Notes: generated by a model not told the origin, from the sequence alone. DNA of 64,000 bases from Cucumis sativus (GCF_000004075.3 NC_026657.2:1550001-1614000), one strand, 5' to 3'; shown: positions 1 through 11,751, numbered from the stretch's first letter. Numbers and translations are program-made.

Positions 1-282
1 AAGAGCTTTGGAAGTGCTTTATGTATGACCTCAATCTCTTTAGGCAACTATGTGAGTAGCTTATTGGTGACAATGGTGATGAAGATTTCAACTGTTGATC
101 GTATGCCGGGTTGGATCCCAGGCAATCTTAACAAAGGTCATTTGGACAGGTTCTACTTTCTTCTTGCTGCATTGACTGTGGTTGATTTTGTGATTTACAT
201 TGTTTGTGCTAAGTGGTACAAATCAATCAAATTGGAAGAGAAGTATGAACAAACTGAAGAACAAGAAAATTTCAAAGTCTGA
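1..282 (+). CDS. NPF (NRT1/PTR) family transporter, C-terminal exon, partial
   Basis: The frame is open from base 1 and ends at TGA 280-282, giving the last 93 residues of a longer protein whose earlier exons lie outside the window. It contains the block SLGNYVSSLLV, then MPGWIPGNLNKGHLDRFYF, then a hydrophobic segment (about residues 58-77) and a charged Glu-rich tail. This is the C-terminal end of proton-coupled NPF transporters, which have 12 membrane segments and move nitrate, peptides or hormones across membranes. The GWIPGNLNKGHLDRFYFLL block resembles the NPF7 group (NRT1.5/NRT1.8-like) as I remember it. The substrate cannot be decided from this fragment. No splice acceptor for this exon is visible because the window starts inside it. 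Confidence 0.85.
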   Translation, partial: KSFGSALCMTSISLGNYVSSLLVTMVMKISTVDRMPGWIPGNLNKGHLDRFYFLLAALTVVDFVIYIVCAKWYKSIKLEEKYEQTEEQENFKV

Positions 283-1631
283 AAATGAAAATTTTGAGTT
301 ATCCCTTTGAAATAAGAGGAAGAAGTAAAAGTGATCTAAAAGAAAAGAGGGAGTTCTTTCCATTTTGGTTTGTTCTTCTACTTTACAATCTATTGAAACA
401 CCTTAATGGAGACTTGATTGAAAAATGCTGGCAATGTGATATTACACAATGGTAGTTTACTAATTCTTGTATAGGAATTATCATCATTTGCTACCTCTAC
501 ATCTCTATATCATGTTTATCACTTTTAAACAAAGGGATCTTGTAATTACATGATAATTGAAAGTTATTTCTTTGTGGTAATCTCATATCCTGTGGGATCA
601 AAAGTGTATGAATCTCTTTTTTTGATAGGGAAATGTAAGATCATTTTGATATTTATTTTATGAAATTAGTGATATTTGAGAGTTTGAAGATAAATGTTTT
701 AATTTTTTTAGGCATATTTTATTATTTATCATATCATCTTAAAAGTCGATAATTCAATCATTCACCCTTATAATTATTAAACTCAAAAAGCTTTTTTTTT
801 TTCTTCATCATATTCTACTAATAGAATAACAGATTAATATGAATAGTCGAATGCAATAAAAAAAAACTAAAATTACTTTAATGTAGTTGTTCGTTCACGT
901 CAAAATTTACAATTTATCTTTTTATTAGCAAATTATGTAAACAATGTTCACACGTTCCAGTTCACGTATGGATTCAATTTAATTTAACAATCAATTTAAA
1001 CACATTTTGAAGCTTGATATTTGATTCATTTATGTTATTTCAAATATTTCAATAAAACGAGCTTCAAACTTCATATAATCAAATCATTTAGCATGGATGA
1101 AGTTTACTTTCCTACGAACTTAAGCTTTGTTGCTCTATGATAATAAGAATTCAAGACTCATGTTAGACGAGATTGAAAGACAAAGAAATTGATTTTTTTT
1201 TTTTTTTTTATCTTTTCAACTCGACAAAGATCAATTAGATAAGTCACTCTTGAAATGGTAATTGTTGTTTTATCGATTAAACTAACAAAAAAAAAACATA
1301 GGTTTTTGTAGCCAATAAATGTGAAACATTTACTTGGTTGAATGTAAATTTGTTGAAATTCATAAGATGGTAGTAGTAGAAATTGATGGTTGTGATATTT
1401 TGGGATAGGAAAAAAGAAATAATACATTGGGATTCAACGGTCGAACTACAACGGATAAAAGAAGGGGAAAATGATGAATTTTTGCTTCATTCCTTCACCG
1501 TTCCCTTCCTATGGCTTCTATTTTTCTCAATTCATGAGCTCACGAATCCATCTTCTTCCAATTCACTGATTCTTCTTCCTTCTTCTTCTTCTTCCTTCTT
1601 CTTCTTCTTTTTCTTCTTCAGCTCCTTAATC
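283..1631. other. Intergenic: NPF 3' flank and upstream region of the next gene
   Basis: AT-rich sequence with no supported gene. Bases 283-620 are likely 3' UTR and flank of the transporter. There are homopolymer runs of T and A near 790, 1193-1210 and 1289. From about 1560 to 1620 the strand is strongly pyrimidine-rich (TTC/CTT repeats), typical of a plant 5' leader in front of the coding region at 1632. The reading frame stays open upstream to about 1383, with an in-frame ATG at 1386, so a longer N-terminus is formally possible. The extra residues are low-complexity Ser/Phe and look like translated leader. Confidence 0.5.
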
Positions 1632-2867
1632 ATGAAGTTCTCTCTGAAACTCCCTGATAATCAAGACCAGAAAGCCCCAATTATAAGGGGGAAACTTCCA
1701 ATCACCATGTTCAATCAACCCTTTACTTCTTCTTTCACTTCCGCCGTTAATTCCTCTTCCGACCTCTCCTTTTCACTTTCCTCTAACTTCCCATCTGGCC
1801 CTTGTTTCAAGCTCACTTACTCTCCCATGTTGGCTTCTCCTTCCGCCGCCTCCACTACTTCTCCTTTTACATTTTCTCTCAAATCTGGGTTAGGGCTTTT
1901 TGGCTCTCCGGAAGATTCTCCTCTTGTATTTTCATCTCAATTTTCACTTTCCCTTTCCAAACCCTTTGTTCCCACTTTCTCTCTTCTCTTCAAACCCCAA
2001 TTTGGCCATTTCTGTTTAAAGAAGAGTACTGTTTCGGGTGTTCATGATCAGTTTTCTGTGATTCACCCTAACGATGGGGTTCAATTGGATTCTGGGTCTG
2101 GTTTGAATTCGAAATTTGGAAGTGGGTTTGGTGTGGATGAGTCGATGGGATGGCAGGAACTGAAGCTGGAGAGTAGTAGTGGCGGGCATGGTTCTAAGGA
2201 GGAGTTTGGAGATCATTCTGATGGAGGAATTCAGAGGCATTTCGCTGATACGAAAAGCATTAGAGATAGTGTTTTCTCAGGTGTTGCTGTAATGGCAAGG
2301 ACAACCGTTCCTGTTACTAAACGGATGGCTGTGAATTTCAGGTGGGGAATGAACTTTCCGACGAATCCGGTGACGAAAATGCCATTTCTGACTGTGAATA
2401 AGATATCAGTGGAGAGAGTGGAGGAGGAAAAGGAAGAGAAGAAGAAAATAGGAGAGAACCAAGGGGGAGATGTGGAATTGTTGAAGGGTATGTTGTGTTG
2501 GATGAAAAAGGATGTGGAAAGTTTGGAGAAAGAGAACAGAGAGATGAAACAACTTTTAGAGGAGATAAAGCTGGGAAGTATGGCAAATAGAGCTGCATCA
2601 TCTTCTAGTTTGAGTTATGGTGAGTTGGAGTCGTGGAGGAACAACAAGAGTGGCTGGGAAGAAAGCAAGTCCAAGAACAGTAGGAATGGTGGACAAGAAA
2701 ATGATTGGAGGAAAAAGAAGAGTTCTGAAGAAGTAAATGATGGTAAGAACAGTAGGAGAGGTGGAGAAAAGAATGGAGGGAAGGGGCATAGTTCCACGAA
2801 TCGATCAAACGATGTTGAATCCGAATTGGAGAGAGCTATCAAGGCTGCTTCCCAAGTCAAAGCATGA
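1632..2867 (+). CDS. Plant protein of unknown function, intronless, with C-terminal coiled coil
   Basis: A single exon codes for 411 residues from ATG 1632 (MKFSLKLPDNQDQKAPIIRG) to TGA at 2867. I chose this start because the upstream in-frame extension is low-complexity and pyrimidine-rich like a leader. Residues 1-135 are rich in Ser, Phe and Pro and hold repeated short patterns such as FSLKSGLGLF and FSLLFKPQFGHF, which could be beta strands. A middle part (about 215-260) contains a WGMNFP segment. Residues 265-315 are highly charged and look like a coiled coil (DVESLEKENREMKQLLEEI). The tail to about 395 is rich in Lys, Asn, Gly and Ser and probably disordered. I do not recognise a named domain. 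The protein reads like one of the conserved plant families without assigned function. No signal peptide or membrane helix is clear. Confidence 0.7.
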   Translation: MKFSLKLPDNQDQKAPIIRGKLPITMFNQPFTSSFTSAVNSSSDLSFSLSSNFPSGPCFKLTYSPMLASPSAASTTSPFTFSLKSGLGLFGSPEDSPLVFSSQFSLSLSKPFVPTFSLLFKPQFGHFCLKKSTVSGVHDQFSVIHPNDGVQLDSGSGLNSKFGSGFGVDESMGWQELKLESSSGGHGSKEEFGDHSDGGIQRHFADTKSIRDSVFSGVAVMARTTVPVTKRMAVNFRWGMNFPTNPVTKMPFLTVNKISVERVEEEKEEKKKIGENQGGDVELLKGMLCWMKKDVESLEKENREMKQLLEEIKLGSMANRAASSSSLSYGELESWRNNKSGWEESKSKNSRNGGQENDWRKKKSSEEVNDGKNSRRGGEKNGGKGHSSTNRSNDVESELERAIKAASQVKA

Positions 2868-5696
2868 AGTAGGAGTAGTATTTGCAATATATGAATTTTC
2901 TTGGAATGTATATAGTGTTCCATTCCATTTCATTTAACCATCGACTTCCAATGTCCGAGGAGGATAACATGAAAGGTCAGCACAAATGTTGCAGTTTCTT
3001 TATTTTATGCGTTATTCCTTGACAGTAAACTGTTTAAAAATGTGGATAAGTATTGCGTTTCTAAATGATTCGTTTACCTTTGTAATTTTACTTTGAAGTG
3101 TGAGTGTGCAGTTGATTAGATCCAGATAAGTATTGCATATCTGGCTATACTTTGTTTAGTGACATTCACTAGAGTGATGAATTCGTGGATATATTTACTA
3201 GAGTTTAACTAATTGTATTATATGTACTTGGGAAAACTTTGTGTGTATGGGACTTTACTGGATAGAAAACTGTTTCATTGAAAAGAGAAGGGGAAGACGG
3301 ACATGACTTTGGCAAAGGAACCCTCTCCCAAAAATGTACTATTCTTTATCGCTAGCTGAAGGGTAAAAGGAAAGCTAAGATATCTTTGAAGGGGTGACCT
3401 GCAGAGCAAACCTTGAGGAGACGATTCTTATTGCCAGGAAGAACAGCTATCGAGAACCCTGCGTCCTCTAGGCCTACGTAATTTTTTCCTAAAGAAGCTA
3501 GGAACCTAACCCAAGACTTACTAGTAAAGAGGAAGGAGACCCAGTACTTTTATTGGATTTGGTATACACTATTGTATCCCAATAAAACAAAGGAACCTCA
3601 TCATACCCCAGTGTCCTTTAATTTTAGTTTATGAATGCATGGAAGAAAGTTTCTATGCAAATTGAAGGTGCAGTGCATTATATTAATTAGCCATTTTCTA
3701 TTCTCGAGTATAATAGACCAACCCTCTAACGTTATGCTGGTGTCTGATAGTATTAATTTATGTCATTCTTTTGTACGAGTCTGGTTCATCTATTTGGTTA
3801 TTTTGTTGTAGCCTATGTTTTGATCACCTTCTCTAGAAGTAATGAACAGTGAAGGCTCCTAGTCAATAAAGTCATACATTAGAGTATTGTTCTTCTGAAA
3901 TCGGAATGAGCTAGAAAAATGAAGGTGGACCAGGTTTGGTACTTTTAAGGCGATGTGTTTTATAAGTTATTTCTTGATCGGTAACAATAAGGTCTAGATC
4001 TGGCGAAATTCTTGGCAATCTCTTCCTGCTTCCTCCATCTTAAATTTTTCTGCTTTTCTAAAACTCTCTATCTGGGGAAAGCTAGATGAAATCCACAATA
4101 CCCTTTTGGTTTTTGTGTCCCGCGCCACTCACCATGACTCAGCCAAACCAACGTTTAGCTTCACAGTTGAGTCTTGACTTGTGTTTAGTTGAAATCGGAG
4201 GATTCCAACACCTAGCATAGCATGTTTGTTCTTGTCGGAGCTTCTGACTGCATCAGGACTCTGTTGTTTCTGCTTTCATTGTTTCTCTTCTTGCTTTATG
4301 ATGTCCATGATTGGTTTCTGTAACCTTGTATTGTTGGTGACTGATATTTAGTTGAAATTATTATGCCTGCAATTTGATATTGCGAAAGGAAAACATTTTG
4401 GATGAATGGTTTTCATGGAAAAACGATGAAGGATGAAACAAAGCAAATTCAAACCAAAGCTATAATGAACATTTGATTTATAGATCTATAGATGTTTTAA
4501 CTACTGAACTATGATTTTGTCAACTGTTATCTTTTGGCAAATGCATGGTTTTATCCCTAATAATAAAGTATATTTTGACATTAAATATTAATTCTTTTGT
4601 CAAATAATTTTAATATTTTTCTGGGTACCATGAACAAAATCTATTTAGATTTTGCAGTGCAGGGTGCTCAAATAAGCATATATTTCTAGTAAACCTTTTT
4701 AAGGTTCAATCTTTCGTCTTTGTTAATAGGGAATGAGTTTTGAACCCAAGATTTTAGAATTTTAAAAGGAAGCATAGCCACTATACTATAAAGATATATT
4801 GTAATTTGACACTTCAAAACTAATATTAAAATACAAAAATCGGTAATGTGAGGGGCATGTGCCCCCTGACCCCTTAATTGATTCGTCCATGTCCTTGTCG
4901 TTGCTGTACTTATAAAAAAAAATTATCACTATAGAAAAACAAATGTACATTAATATTATTTGCGGACGTTGTTTTCAAAAGTTAATCAACACTCATTTAA
5001 ACTTAGATTACGATGTTGCAATCTTGCATTAAACACTTAAAAAAAATTTAGGAGGCGTTTGCAAAAATAGTAAAAGAAAATGATAATAGATCTATGTCAC
5101 TATATTTTATAAATTGTAAAACTAACAAATTTAAAAGCAAATAACACGTTGCTAGCCGTATAATATATCTATATATGCGATGTGTTATGGATTACTATTT
5201 TATAAATTGTTTTGTCAACATAAATTTCATATTATATACATGTATATTAAGAATTTTATCCTTTATTTAATTAAAATCTTTACCATTTCAAATGTTGGAA
5301 TAACTTAGATAGAAATGTTGGAACTTTCATAAATATTTTAAAATGTCGTTATACTTTATGGACTCACAACTAACACACGTACATAATTCTCTCAAACGGA
5401 ACAACCTCGCTTCTTTGTATGGAACCTCAAATATTATATCTAATTATATTTACAATATTGTAACACTAATAAGAAATTAAAAGTAATATTGGAATTTGGA
5501 CAACTTTTTTTAGAGTAAAGTTTAGGAATGTGAGTGACCCATAAGAACTATACTTTATCCATTGCGTAGTGACAACGACCATATTTCCCTTTTTTTTTTT
5601 GTAGATCAAAAGCTCAATTTCAAAGCTTTGTTAATGGCGGACGACCATTGCCATACATAACTAACTCACTCGCCCTAGCTCCCTTTGCCCGTCAAC
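2868..5696. other. Intergenic, 2.8 kb, with a higher-GC island and possible TE remnants
   Basis: No gene is supported. The first 100-300 bases are probably the 3' UTR of the upstream gene. Bases about 3270-3545 are clearly less AT-rich than their surroundings and contain no long open frame. Their composition is unlike the flanks and may mark an organellar insertion or an old transposon. About 4590-4880 contains phrases (GGGGCATGTGCCCCCTGACC at about 4851) that recall plant transposon ends. The last 200 bases are the likely promoter and leader of the PRS gene. Confidence 0.4.
5634..5660 (+). other. Short upstream ORF in front of the PRS start codon
   Basis: ATG at 5634 opens an eight-codon frame (MADDHCHT) that stops at TAA 5658-5660, 36 bases before the PRS ATG at 5697. 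If the transcript begins upstream of 5634 this would be a genuine short uORF. The transcription start is unknown, so it is listed only as a candidate. Confidence 0.35.
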
Positions 5697-8600
5697 ATGG
5701 CTGCCTCCCTCCTTCTTCCTTCCTCTCCTTCCTCCTCTTACTCCTCCTCCTTCCTCACCCGTACAAATTTCCTCCCCCACAACTCTCGCTCCAGAACTTG
5801 CATTCGTTACAACTTCGTACGTCTCTCTTACCTCTAATTGCGTTCTGGGTTTTGTTTTGAATTTTAAAAAATTATAGATTTTTGGCGTTTCTGTGTGCTG
5901 GATGAATTGAATTTTTGTTTTGAATTACAATTTTTGTTGTGTTCTGATTTTCTTACTTGTTTTGTAGAAGTGTAGTCTGCCTGAATCGGGTAGATATGGA
6001 AATGGGAAACCTATTGTTCCTATTCTTAATGAGCGTAGTTTGCCGGAGTTCTTGGAATCGGCTAGATTGGGGAAACCGCTTGATAGAAGCAATAACCGTT
6101 TGAAATTGTTTTCTGGTACTGCGAACCTTGCACTATCTCAGGTAAGGGGTTGCTTCTTTATATTGTATTGGAACGATTTATGATTTTAGGTTCTAAATTC
6201 GGAATCTTTTGCGCTTCAATTGTTATAAATTTTATTGTTCTGGTGTCATCATCGTCATTTTTTTTTTTATTGAACGTTAGAATTACTTTATTAAATTTTA
6301 CAAATAGGAAGATGGAGTACTGAATACATAATTCATGACATCTTCTGAATTTTATTCAAAATGCAGTAAATATTGTACAAACTAGTTCCTGTCCTGTCTT
6401 TGTTCTTGCAATTGTATGAAAGTTTACAACCAACTAATAATTCTTGTCATGTCATGTCTTTGTTTTTGCTTCGATTTTGAAGAACTTTTGTAACTATTCC
6501 ATAGACAATATTTTACTTAGTTGGTCCCTTTTTGTAAGTGGGGTGGCTTGGTGGGCTGATTTTTTTTTTATACTCTTGTATTCTTTCATTTTTTCTCAAT
6601 GAAAGTTGTTGATTTCATTAAAAAGAAAGAAAGAAAGAAAGAAAGAAAAAAAAGCTCAATATTCACACCCACCTATCTGGGACTTAATATCCTATGGGTT
6701 TTCTTAACACCCAAACGTTATAGGGTCTGATAAGTTGCCCCTAAAAAGGAATTGAAAAAATGGTTAGATATTCACATTCCCAAATTTTTTATAGCAGAAA
6801 CTTCCTTTTGGAGAAGATCTTGATTATTGATGCCAAATTCTTGCACATAAAGGACGACCTCTAATTAAAATATTACATATGACATGTGCATGCCATGATC
6901 TTTATAAGCTCCTAGATTTCTTATGCATCAGCTTGTTTAGAATCTATGTACTCTACCGTCTACCTTTTTCATTGAACTTCTAAGGCTAGTATGTCCAAAT
7001 TTTGATTGCTCATCTCATCTGTTGGAACAATAATCTATGGTGTAAAAGTTTTTCTTTCTATTGCATGTAAAAGAAATGCAAAAGAAATTTGCTTCAGAAA
7101 TACAGTACATGATATATGATATTTTTTGTGGATAAATTTCCTAGTCTTATATTTGGTCAACCGGTTTAGATTGTTGGTCTTATTTTGTTGCTCTTAGGTA
7201 TTTGAAACTTGATTAACCCTGTTGAAGTTTCAATTTCCTCAATTATTTTGTTTCTGATCTGCCATTTTGTATACGTCTCTCATAATTTATAACTTTTTAT
7301 GAATGTGCTTTCTAATTTCCTGGTTTTTATTTTTAGGAAGTTTCTAGGTATATGGGCTTGGAACTTTCGAAGGTTAACATCAAGCGATTTGCTGATGGAG
7401 AAATTTATGTCCAGTTGAAAGAGAGTGTGAGAGGATGTGATGTTTACATAATACAGCCCACTTGCCCTCCTGCCAATGAGAATCTCATGGAGCTTTTTGT
7501 TATGATAGATGCATGTCGGAGAGCTTCCGCCAAAAACATCACTGCAGTTATCCCATATTTTGGGTATGCCAGAGCTGACAGGAAGGCAAGTTTAATCTTC
7601 AGAATAGTTAATGGAACTTATTAATGAATTTACATGGCTACAATATGGCTAGACGTTTTTTATGGTATAAATACATGTGCTGAAATTTTGATGTTGTCTA
7701 GTAATGTACTTGATTGAGTTTCAACGTAAATGGGAACCATGAAAAGTAGAACACAACGTATGACTATGTAAAAGTTTAAAACTGATTCTTTTCCATCTTT
7801 TCTTTTTTATTATAGTCTGGGAGCATATGATTCAAGCTGTGGTTAATATGGTTGTAAAATTATCTCTCTTGGAACTGTATTCTTCCAGACTCAAGGCCGT
7901 GAATCAATTGCAGCCAAACTTGTCGCTAATCTTATAACAGAAGCAGGTGCCAATCGTGTTCTTGCTTGTGACCTCCATTCTGGACAGTCGATGGGCTACT
8001 TTGACATACCAGTTGATCATGTATACTGTGAGGTATTTAATACTTAACCCGTTTCTTCCATTTATTACGTTGGGTTTTTAACAACATTAATTACGTTGGG
8101 TTTTTAACAACATTAATTTTGTATCTGGAACCAGCCTGTGATTCTAGATTATCTTGCTAGCAAGACAATTTGTTACAATGATCTGGTTGTGGTCTCTCCT
8201 GATGTTGGTGGTGTTGCAAGAGCTCGTGCTTTTGCCAAAAAGTTATCCGATGCTCCTTTAGCGATTGTGGACAAAAGGCGCCAAGCACACAATGTTGCCG
8301 AGGTAAACATCCACCAGAGCCCTTCTCTTGTCCTCATAGTCTTTGTTGTCTTTAAATTTGGATGAGAATGTGGTTGTTTACATTTGAATCACTGATAACG
8401 ATCTTAAGAAGCTTTAGAAGGCTGTCACCATCATCTTTTAGATGATTATAATGTAGAACAGCAAATAATCGACATACAGCTCTTAGATTCATAAATAGGC
8501 ACAACTGGTTCTTTTTCCTAAACTAGATATGGCAGTGTTGGGGTCCATGATGATTGATACCCAGACCAAGTATTAAATATCTTTTAGAAGTTCTCTACAG

Positions 8601-9816
8601 GCACTCTCAGATTTAAGGACCGTGCATATTACTTCTTTGATTTTTCAGTTTCAAGTATCAATGATTGTCATTTACCTTCCAGGTGATGAACCTTATTGGT
8701 GACGTTAAAGGAAAAGTTGCCGTCATGGTGGATGACATGATTGACACTGCCGGTGAGAAATCCCGGATACCTTTGAATATTATGTTGTTTAAAAGTTTCT
8801 TTTAATAGTCTCTTTTAAGATCAAATAATAAAAGAAAAAGTGTTTCTCGATTTCCTTGACCTGGAACAACTTCCATGAAAAATATTTGTTCCTCATGCAT
8901 TTGACCAGTGGACCTTTCTACTTGTCTGAAGTTTGAACTGCTTTCACACTGATTCACGACAAAGTTATCTACACCTGATATGTATCTTTTGTATTTTCGT
9001 TTTTCTGGGCGCAGGGACTATTTCAAAAGGTGCGGCTCTTCTACATCAAGAAGGTGCTAGGGAAGTCTATGCTTGCTGCACTCATGCTGTATTTAGGTAA
9101 TAACGTGGTTAAACTATATGATTAATCCCTGTTCTTTGACTTTATATTAAGTTTTGCTCTTCATATTTTTATGTAATAACCATTTAGTCCTTCTCTTCGA
9201 AAAGAAAACAGTTTAGCCCTACTCTTACGAGTGTAATGATTAAAGCTTGAAGAAAAAAAATTTAAAACAAACAATCTAGGCATGAAATACGAGCAAGTGA
9301 TCAATGAAACTAATAACAAGAAATTTCTTAATGTGGGAACTTTATCAGTACATTTTTTGGAAGAATAGAGACTAAATCATTATGTTCAAACATGTTACAA
9401 AAGTACAAAGATTAAAATTGCATTCTAAACTAATAACTTTAAAACATATCATATGTATGTAACTTCGTTTGCCATTTTTTTAAAGATTCATGAGTGTAAA
9501 TTTCTCCTGTCCTGTATTTGGTTAAACCCTGTACCTGGAAACTTTGGTCGATACTCAATTATCGCATTACCTTTAGAAATACAATATAGTTTTTTCTTGT
9601 TTGTTTCTTCCACTTTTATATTCATCACCCTGCAGCCCCCCGGCGATTGAGAGGCTATCAAGCGGCCTGTTTCAAGAGGTGATAGTTACAAACACAATCC
9701 CAGCAATCACAGAAAACTACTTCCCTCAGTTAACCGTTCTTTCGGTAGCAAATCTTTTGGGTGAAACCATATGGCGAGTTCATGACGATTGCTCTGTGAG
9801 TAGCATTTTTAAATAA
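5697..9816 (+). CDS. PRS: Ribose-phosphate pyrophosphokinase (PRPP synthase), class I, probably plastid-targeted
   Basis: Makes PRPP from ribose 5-phosphate and ATP for nucleotide, histidine and tryptophan synthesis. Eight exons in phase: 5697-5816, 5968-6141, 7337-7585, 7889-8032, 8135-8302, 8683-8752, 9015-9096, 9636-9816 (395 aa). Residues 1-40 are rich in Ser, Arg and Leu ([20 protein letters not shown]) and lack acids, as in a chloroplast transit peptide. The substrate-binding part includes [12 protein letters not shown] (114-125) and [13 protein letters not shown] (172-185). The PRPP synthase signature [16 protein letters not shown] starts at 209, and the PRPP loop [12 protein letters not shown] is at 299-310. 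These match plant class I enzymes (PRS1/2/5 type) rather than the divergent class II. Intron 3 (7586-7888) starts with GC. Intron 2 seems to hold a LINE tail, and half of intron 4 is a tandem duplication. Length is normal and nothing is broken. Which paralogue it is cannot be told here. Confidence 0.95.
6510..6655 (+). mobile_element. Probable 3'-truncated LINE/retroposon tail in PRS intron 2
   Basis: Inside intron 2 a stretch reads CTTGTATTCTTTCATTTTTT, then CTCAATGAAAGTTGTTGATT, and ends in an A-rich (GAAA)n tract at 6621-6653. A T-rich terminus followed by an A-rich tail is typical of short plant non-LTR insertions. Similar phrases recur near 37340-37375 and 38765-38880 in PheRS introns. 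No target-site duplication was established, so the call rests on sequence style. Confidence 0.4.
8064..8115 (+). repeat. Perfect 26-bp tandem duplication in PRS intron 4
   Basis: The unit starting ATTACGTTGGGTTTTTAACA occurs at 8064-8089 and again, identically, at 8090-8115. The intron (8033-8134) is only 102 bases long, so the duplication makes up half of it. Identity of the copies means the event is recent. Confidence 0.9.
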
Positions 9817-11290
9817 GATCAAATTGAAGTGATCCATATAAACACAGCCTTCTAAAACAACACTTCCAAGGATTCCTGCCTTATTTCACTACAGCTTTTG
9901 TTTTGTTTTGTTTCCTTAGTTTGATTTTTTTCTCTCTCTCTCTCTCTCTCTTTCTTTTTAAATCATCCATTCTTAATTACTCCTCCTAGTTCTCCATTAG
10001 AATAACTTGTTGTAGTAATTCATATGGGGAGTTTTACTCTTAAGACATTATTGAATTTTGTAATTCTACATATATTAACAGTTTCATATCTTCATAGAAG
10101 TTAGTATATTGTTTGATTTATTTATTTTTTTAACATCATATGTGGAAATAGTGTAGCCTCTTTCCTAATTCCCATCTTGTTATTTTTATTAACAGGTTAT
10201 AACTCACCTGCATTGAATTATATATTTTGTTGTAGCCTCCTATAAAATGTTTGTGTAAAGGATGAAGATTAGAAATTTGTGATTTACTGTGTAATGAGCC
10301 ATACAAAAAATTGTAATATATTTCAGTTTTTCTCCCTATCTATGTTTTAACAATTTCTTCATTTCTCTCACAAATTTGTAGCACATAGGGTAAACGCTAT
10401 AGTATTATGTAGTACAAACATATACCATCAATAAAGAGATGTTAGTTTTGTTGATTGTTTAGCAATAAATTAAATAGTTTTGATAAACTAAACAATCAAG
10501 TAGTTGAAGTAATTTTGAAGGTAGAATGTAGATTTTCTATCTAATCCAACAATGGAGTTGTAATCTAGTTATTGACTTTTGGAATAGTAAGTTCAAATAT
10601 TTGTGTAGTATTTTTTTTTTTAAGTTCTTGTATTATAAAATTAATGACAAAAGCATTTTTTTAAAAAAAAAGTTAATCATAAAATTTTGGATGAAGATTA
10701 TGAATGATAGACTTCTAACCAAGTTCTAAGACAATAAATAGTTTTACAATGTCAAGAAAATGCACTAAAATATTTATAAAATACAACTAAAGGTTCATAA
10801 TCTATCAATAATAGGTATTAATACATAACATTTCTATCATTTCTTAGTACAAACTAAAAGCAGAAAATTTGAACCAATAACGTCTTCAAGTACAAACATG
10901 TTTAAGTTAAACTGTATTTACTATTAATATTTTTTTTATATTTTATAAATATTTAGAACAATTTTAGGATTTGAAATAACTTTTCTAAATACTATAATAT
11001 AACTTCCATCCATAAAATTAAAAATGTTAAATTTTAATCTAATTTAGTATTAGAGGTAGTAATGAATACAAAAACATTAAAACTATTTTCACATATAGCA
11101 AAACATATTTGTTATATTTTAAAATAGTTATATTTTATTTAATTAATTAATTTGCTAAATTTGAAAATGCACTGTATATAAATAGTTGGAATAAATAATT
11201 TCTTACCATCTTTACAACTCAACTTACTTAATTTTCTAAAAAAAAAAAAACGAAAACACCAAGATAGCAATAAATAAATATATTATATAT
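9817..11290. other. Intergenic, AT-rich, between PRS and the snoRNA cluster
   Basis: Contains the probable PRS 3' UTR (to about 10.3 kb), a (TC)n microsatellite at 9930-9952, and very AT-rich sequence with many A and T runs beyond 10.4 kb. I see no gene or ordered repeat in it. Confidence 0.5.
9930..9952. repeat. (TC)n microsatellite
   Basis: Uninterrupted TC dinucleotides directly after a T run in the PRS 3' flank. Confidence 0.9.
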
Positions 11291-11500
11291 AGAGAGAAGT
11301 TTAGGGTTTTAGGGACTAAAAATAATATTATTGAAATATTCAAAATTGAGAAGGAATTAGGGTTTCATATTGGGAAGTTGCGTACATATACCTATAAATA
11401 CCCCCTCTTCCCATTTCCCTTTCATCGCTTCAATTTTCCTTCTTCCCTAATTCTCGACCTCTAGGGTTTCATTTCCTTCTCCTTCTCCTTCTCCTTCTCT
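11290..11500 (+). promoter_or_regulatory. Promoter and leader of the snoRNA cluster: telo boxes, TATA box, CT-rich leader
   Basis: Copies of the telo-box core (TAGGGTTT, reverse complement AAACCCTA) lie at 11302-11309, 11358-11365 and 11462-11469. A good TATA box, CTATAAATA, lies at 11392-11400, about 185 bases before the first snoRNA. A pyrimidine-rich leader with CCTTCT repeats follows at 11474-11500. Telo boxes near a TATA box are known from plant genes for ribosomal proteins, other translation factors and snoRNA clusters. This fits RNA polymerase II transcription of one polycistronic precursor on the + strand. Confidence 0.65.
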
Positions 11501-11580
11501 CTTCTTACGCCGCTTTTTCATTCTCAATTTTTTCTTCTCTAAGAACTTTGTTTTTCAATCGTATGTTTTGCTTTCCAACC

Positions 11581-11676
11581 AAAGCAATGATGAAAATCTT
11601 TTTTTGTGCCATAGCCGGCCTCTTTCCAGTGGTCGTCGGTGATGGCTACACATCCCTCTAAGAAGTTCTGAGCTTT
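11581..11676 (+). ncRNA. Box C/D snoRNA 1 (guide to an 18S rRNA site)
   Basis: About 96 nt. C box ATGATGA at 11587-11593, C' box TGATGG at 11640-11645, D box CTGA at 11668-11671. The ends AAAGC (11581-11585) and GCTTT (11672-11676) are fully complementary and form the expected terminal stem. The bases before the D box, CCCTCTAAGAAG (11654-11665), complement the conserved 18S rRNA segment CTTCTTAGAGGG as I remember it. By the rule of the fifth base from box D, this would place 2'-O-methylation on a U of that segment. No clear D' box was found. It is the first of three snoRNAs on the same strand, with no overlap of ends. The rRNA match is from memory and was not aligned. Confidence 0.8.
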
Positions 11677-11751
11677 TTTTAATTTTATTTTATTCAATTT
11701 CTTTACTTCGTTTTTGTTTGATTTTCTTTTTGTTTTAAGCAACTGAAAATT

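Noticed and set aside
2016-2923. Several minus-strand frames of 63-102 codons
   Set aside because: Shadows of the + strand gene at 1632-2867, which has coherent coding character.
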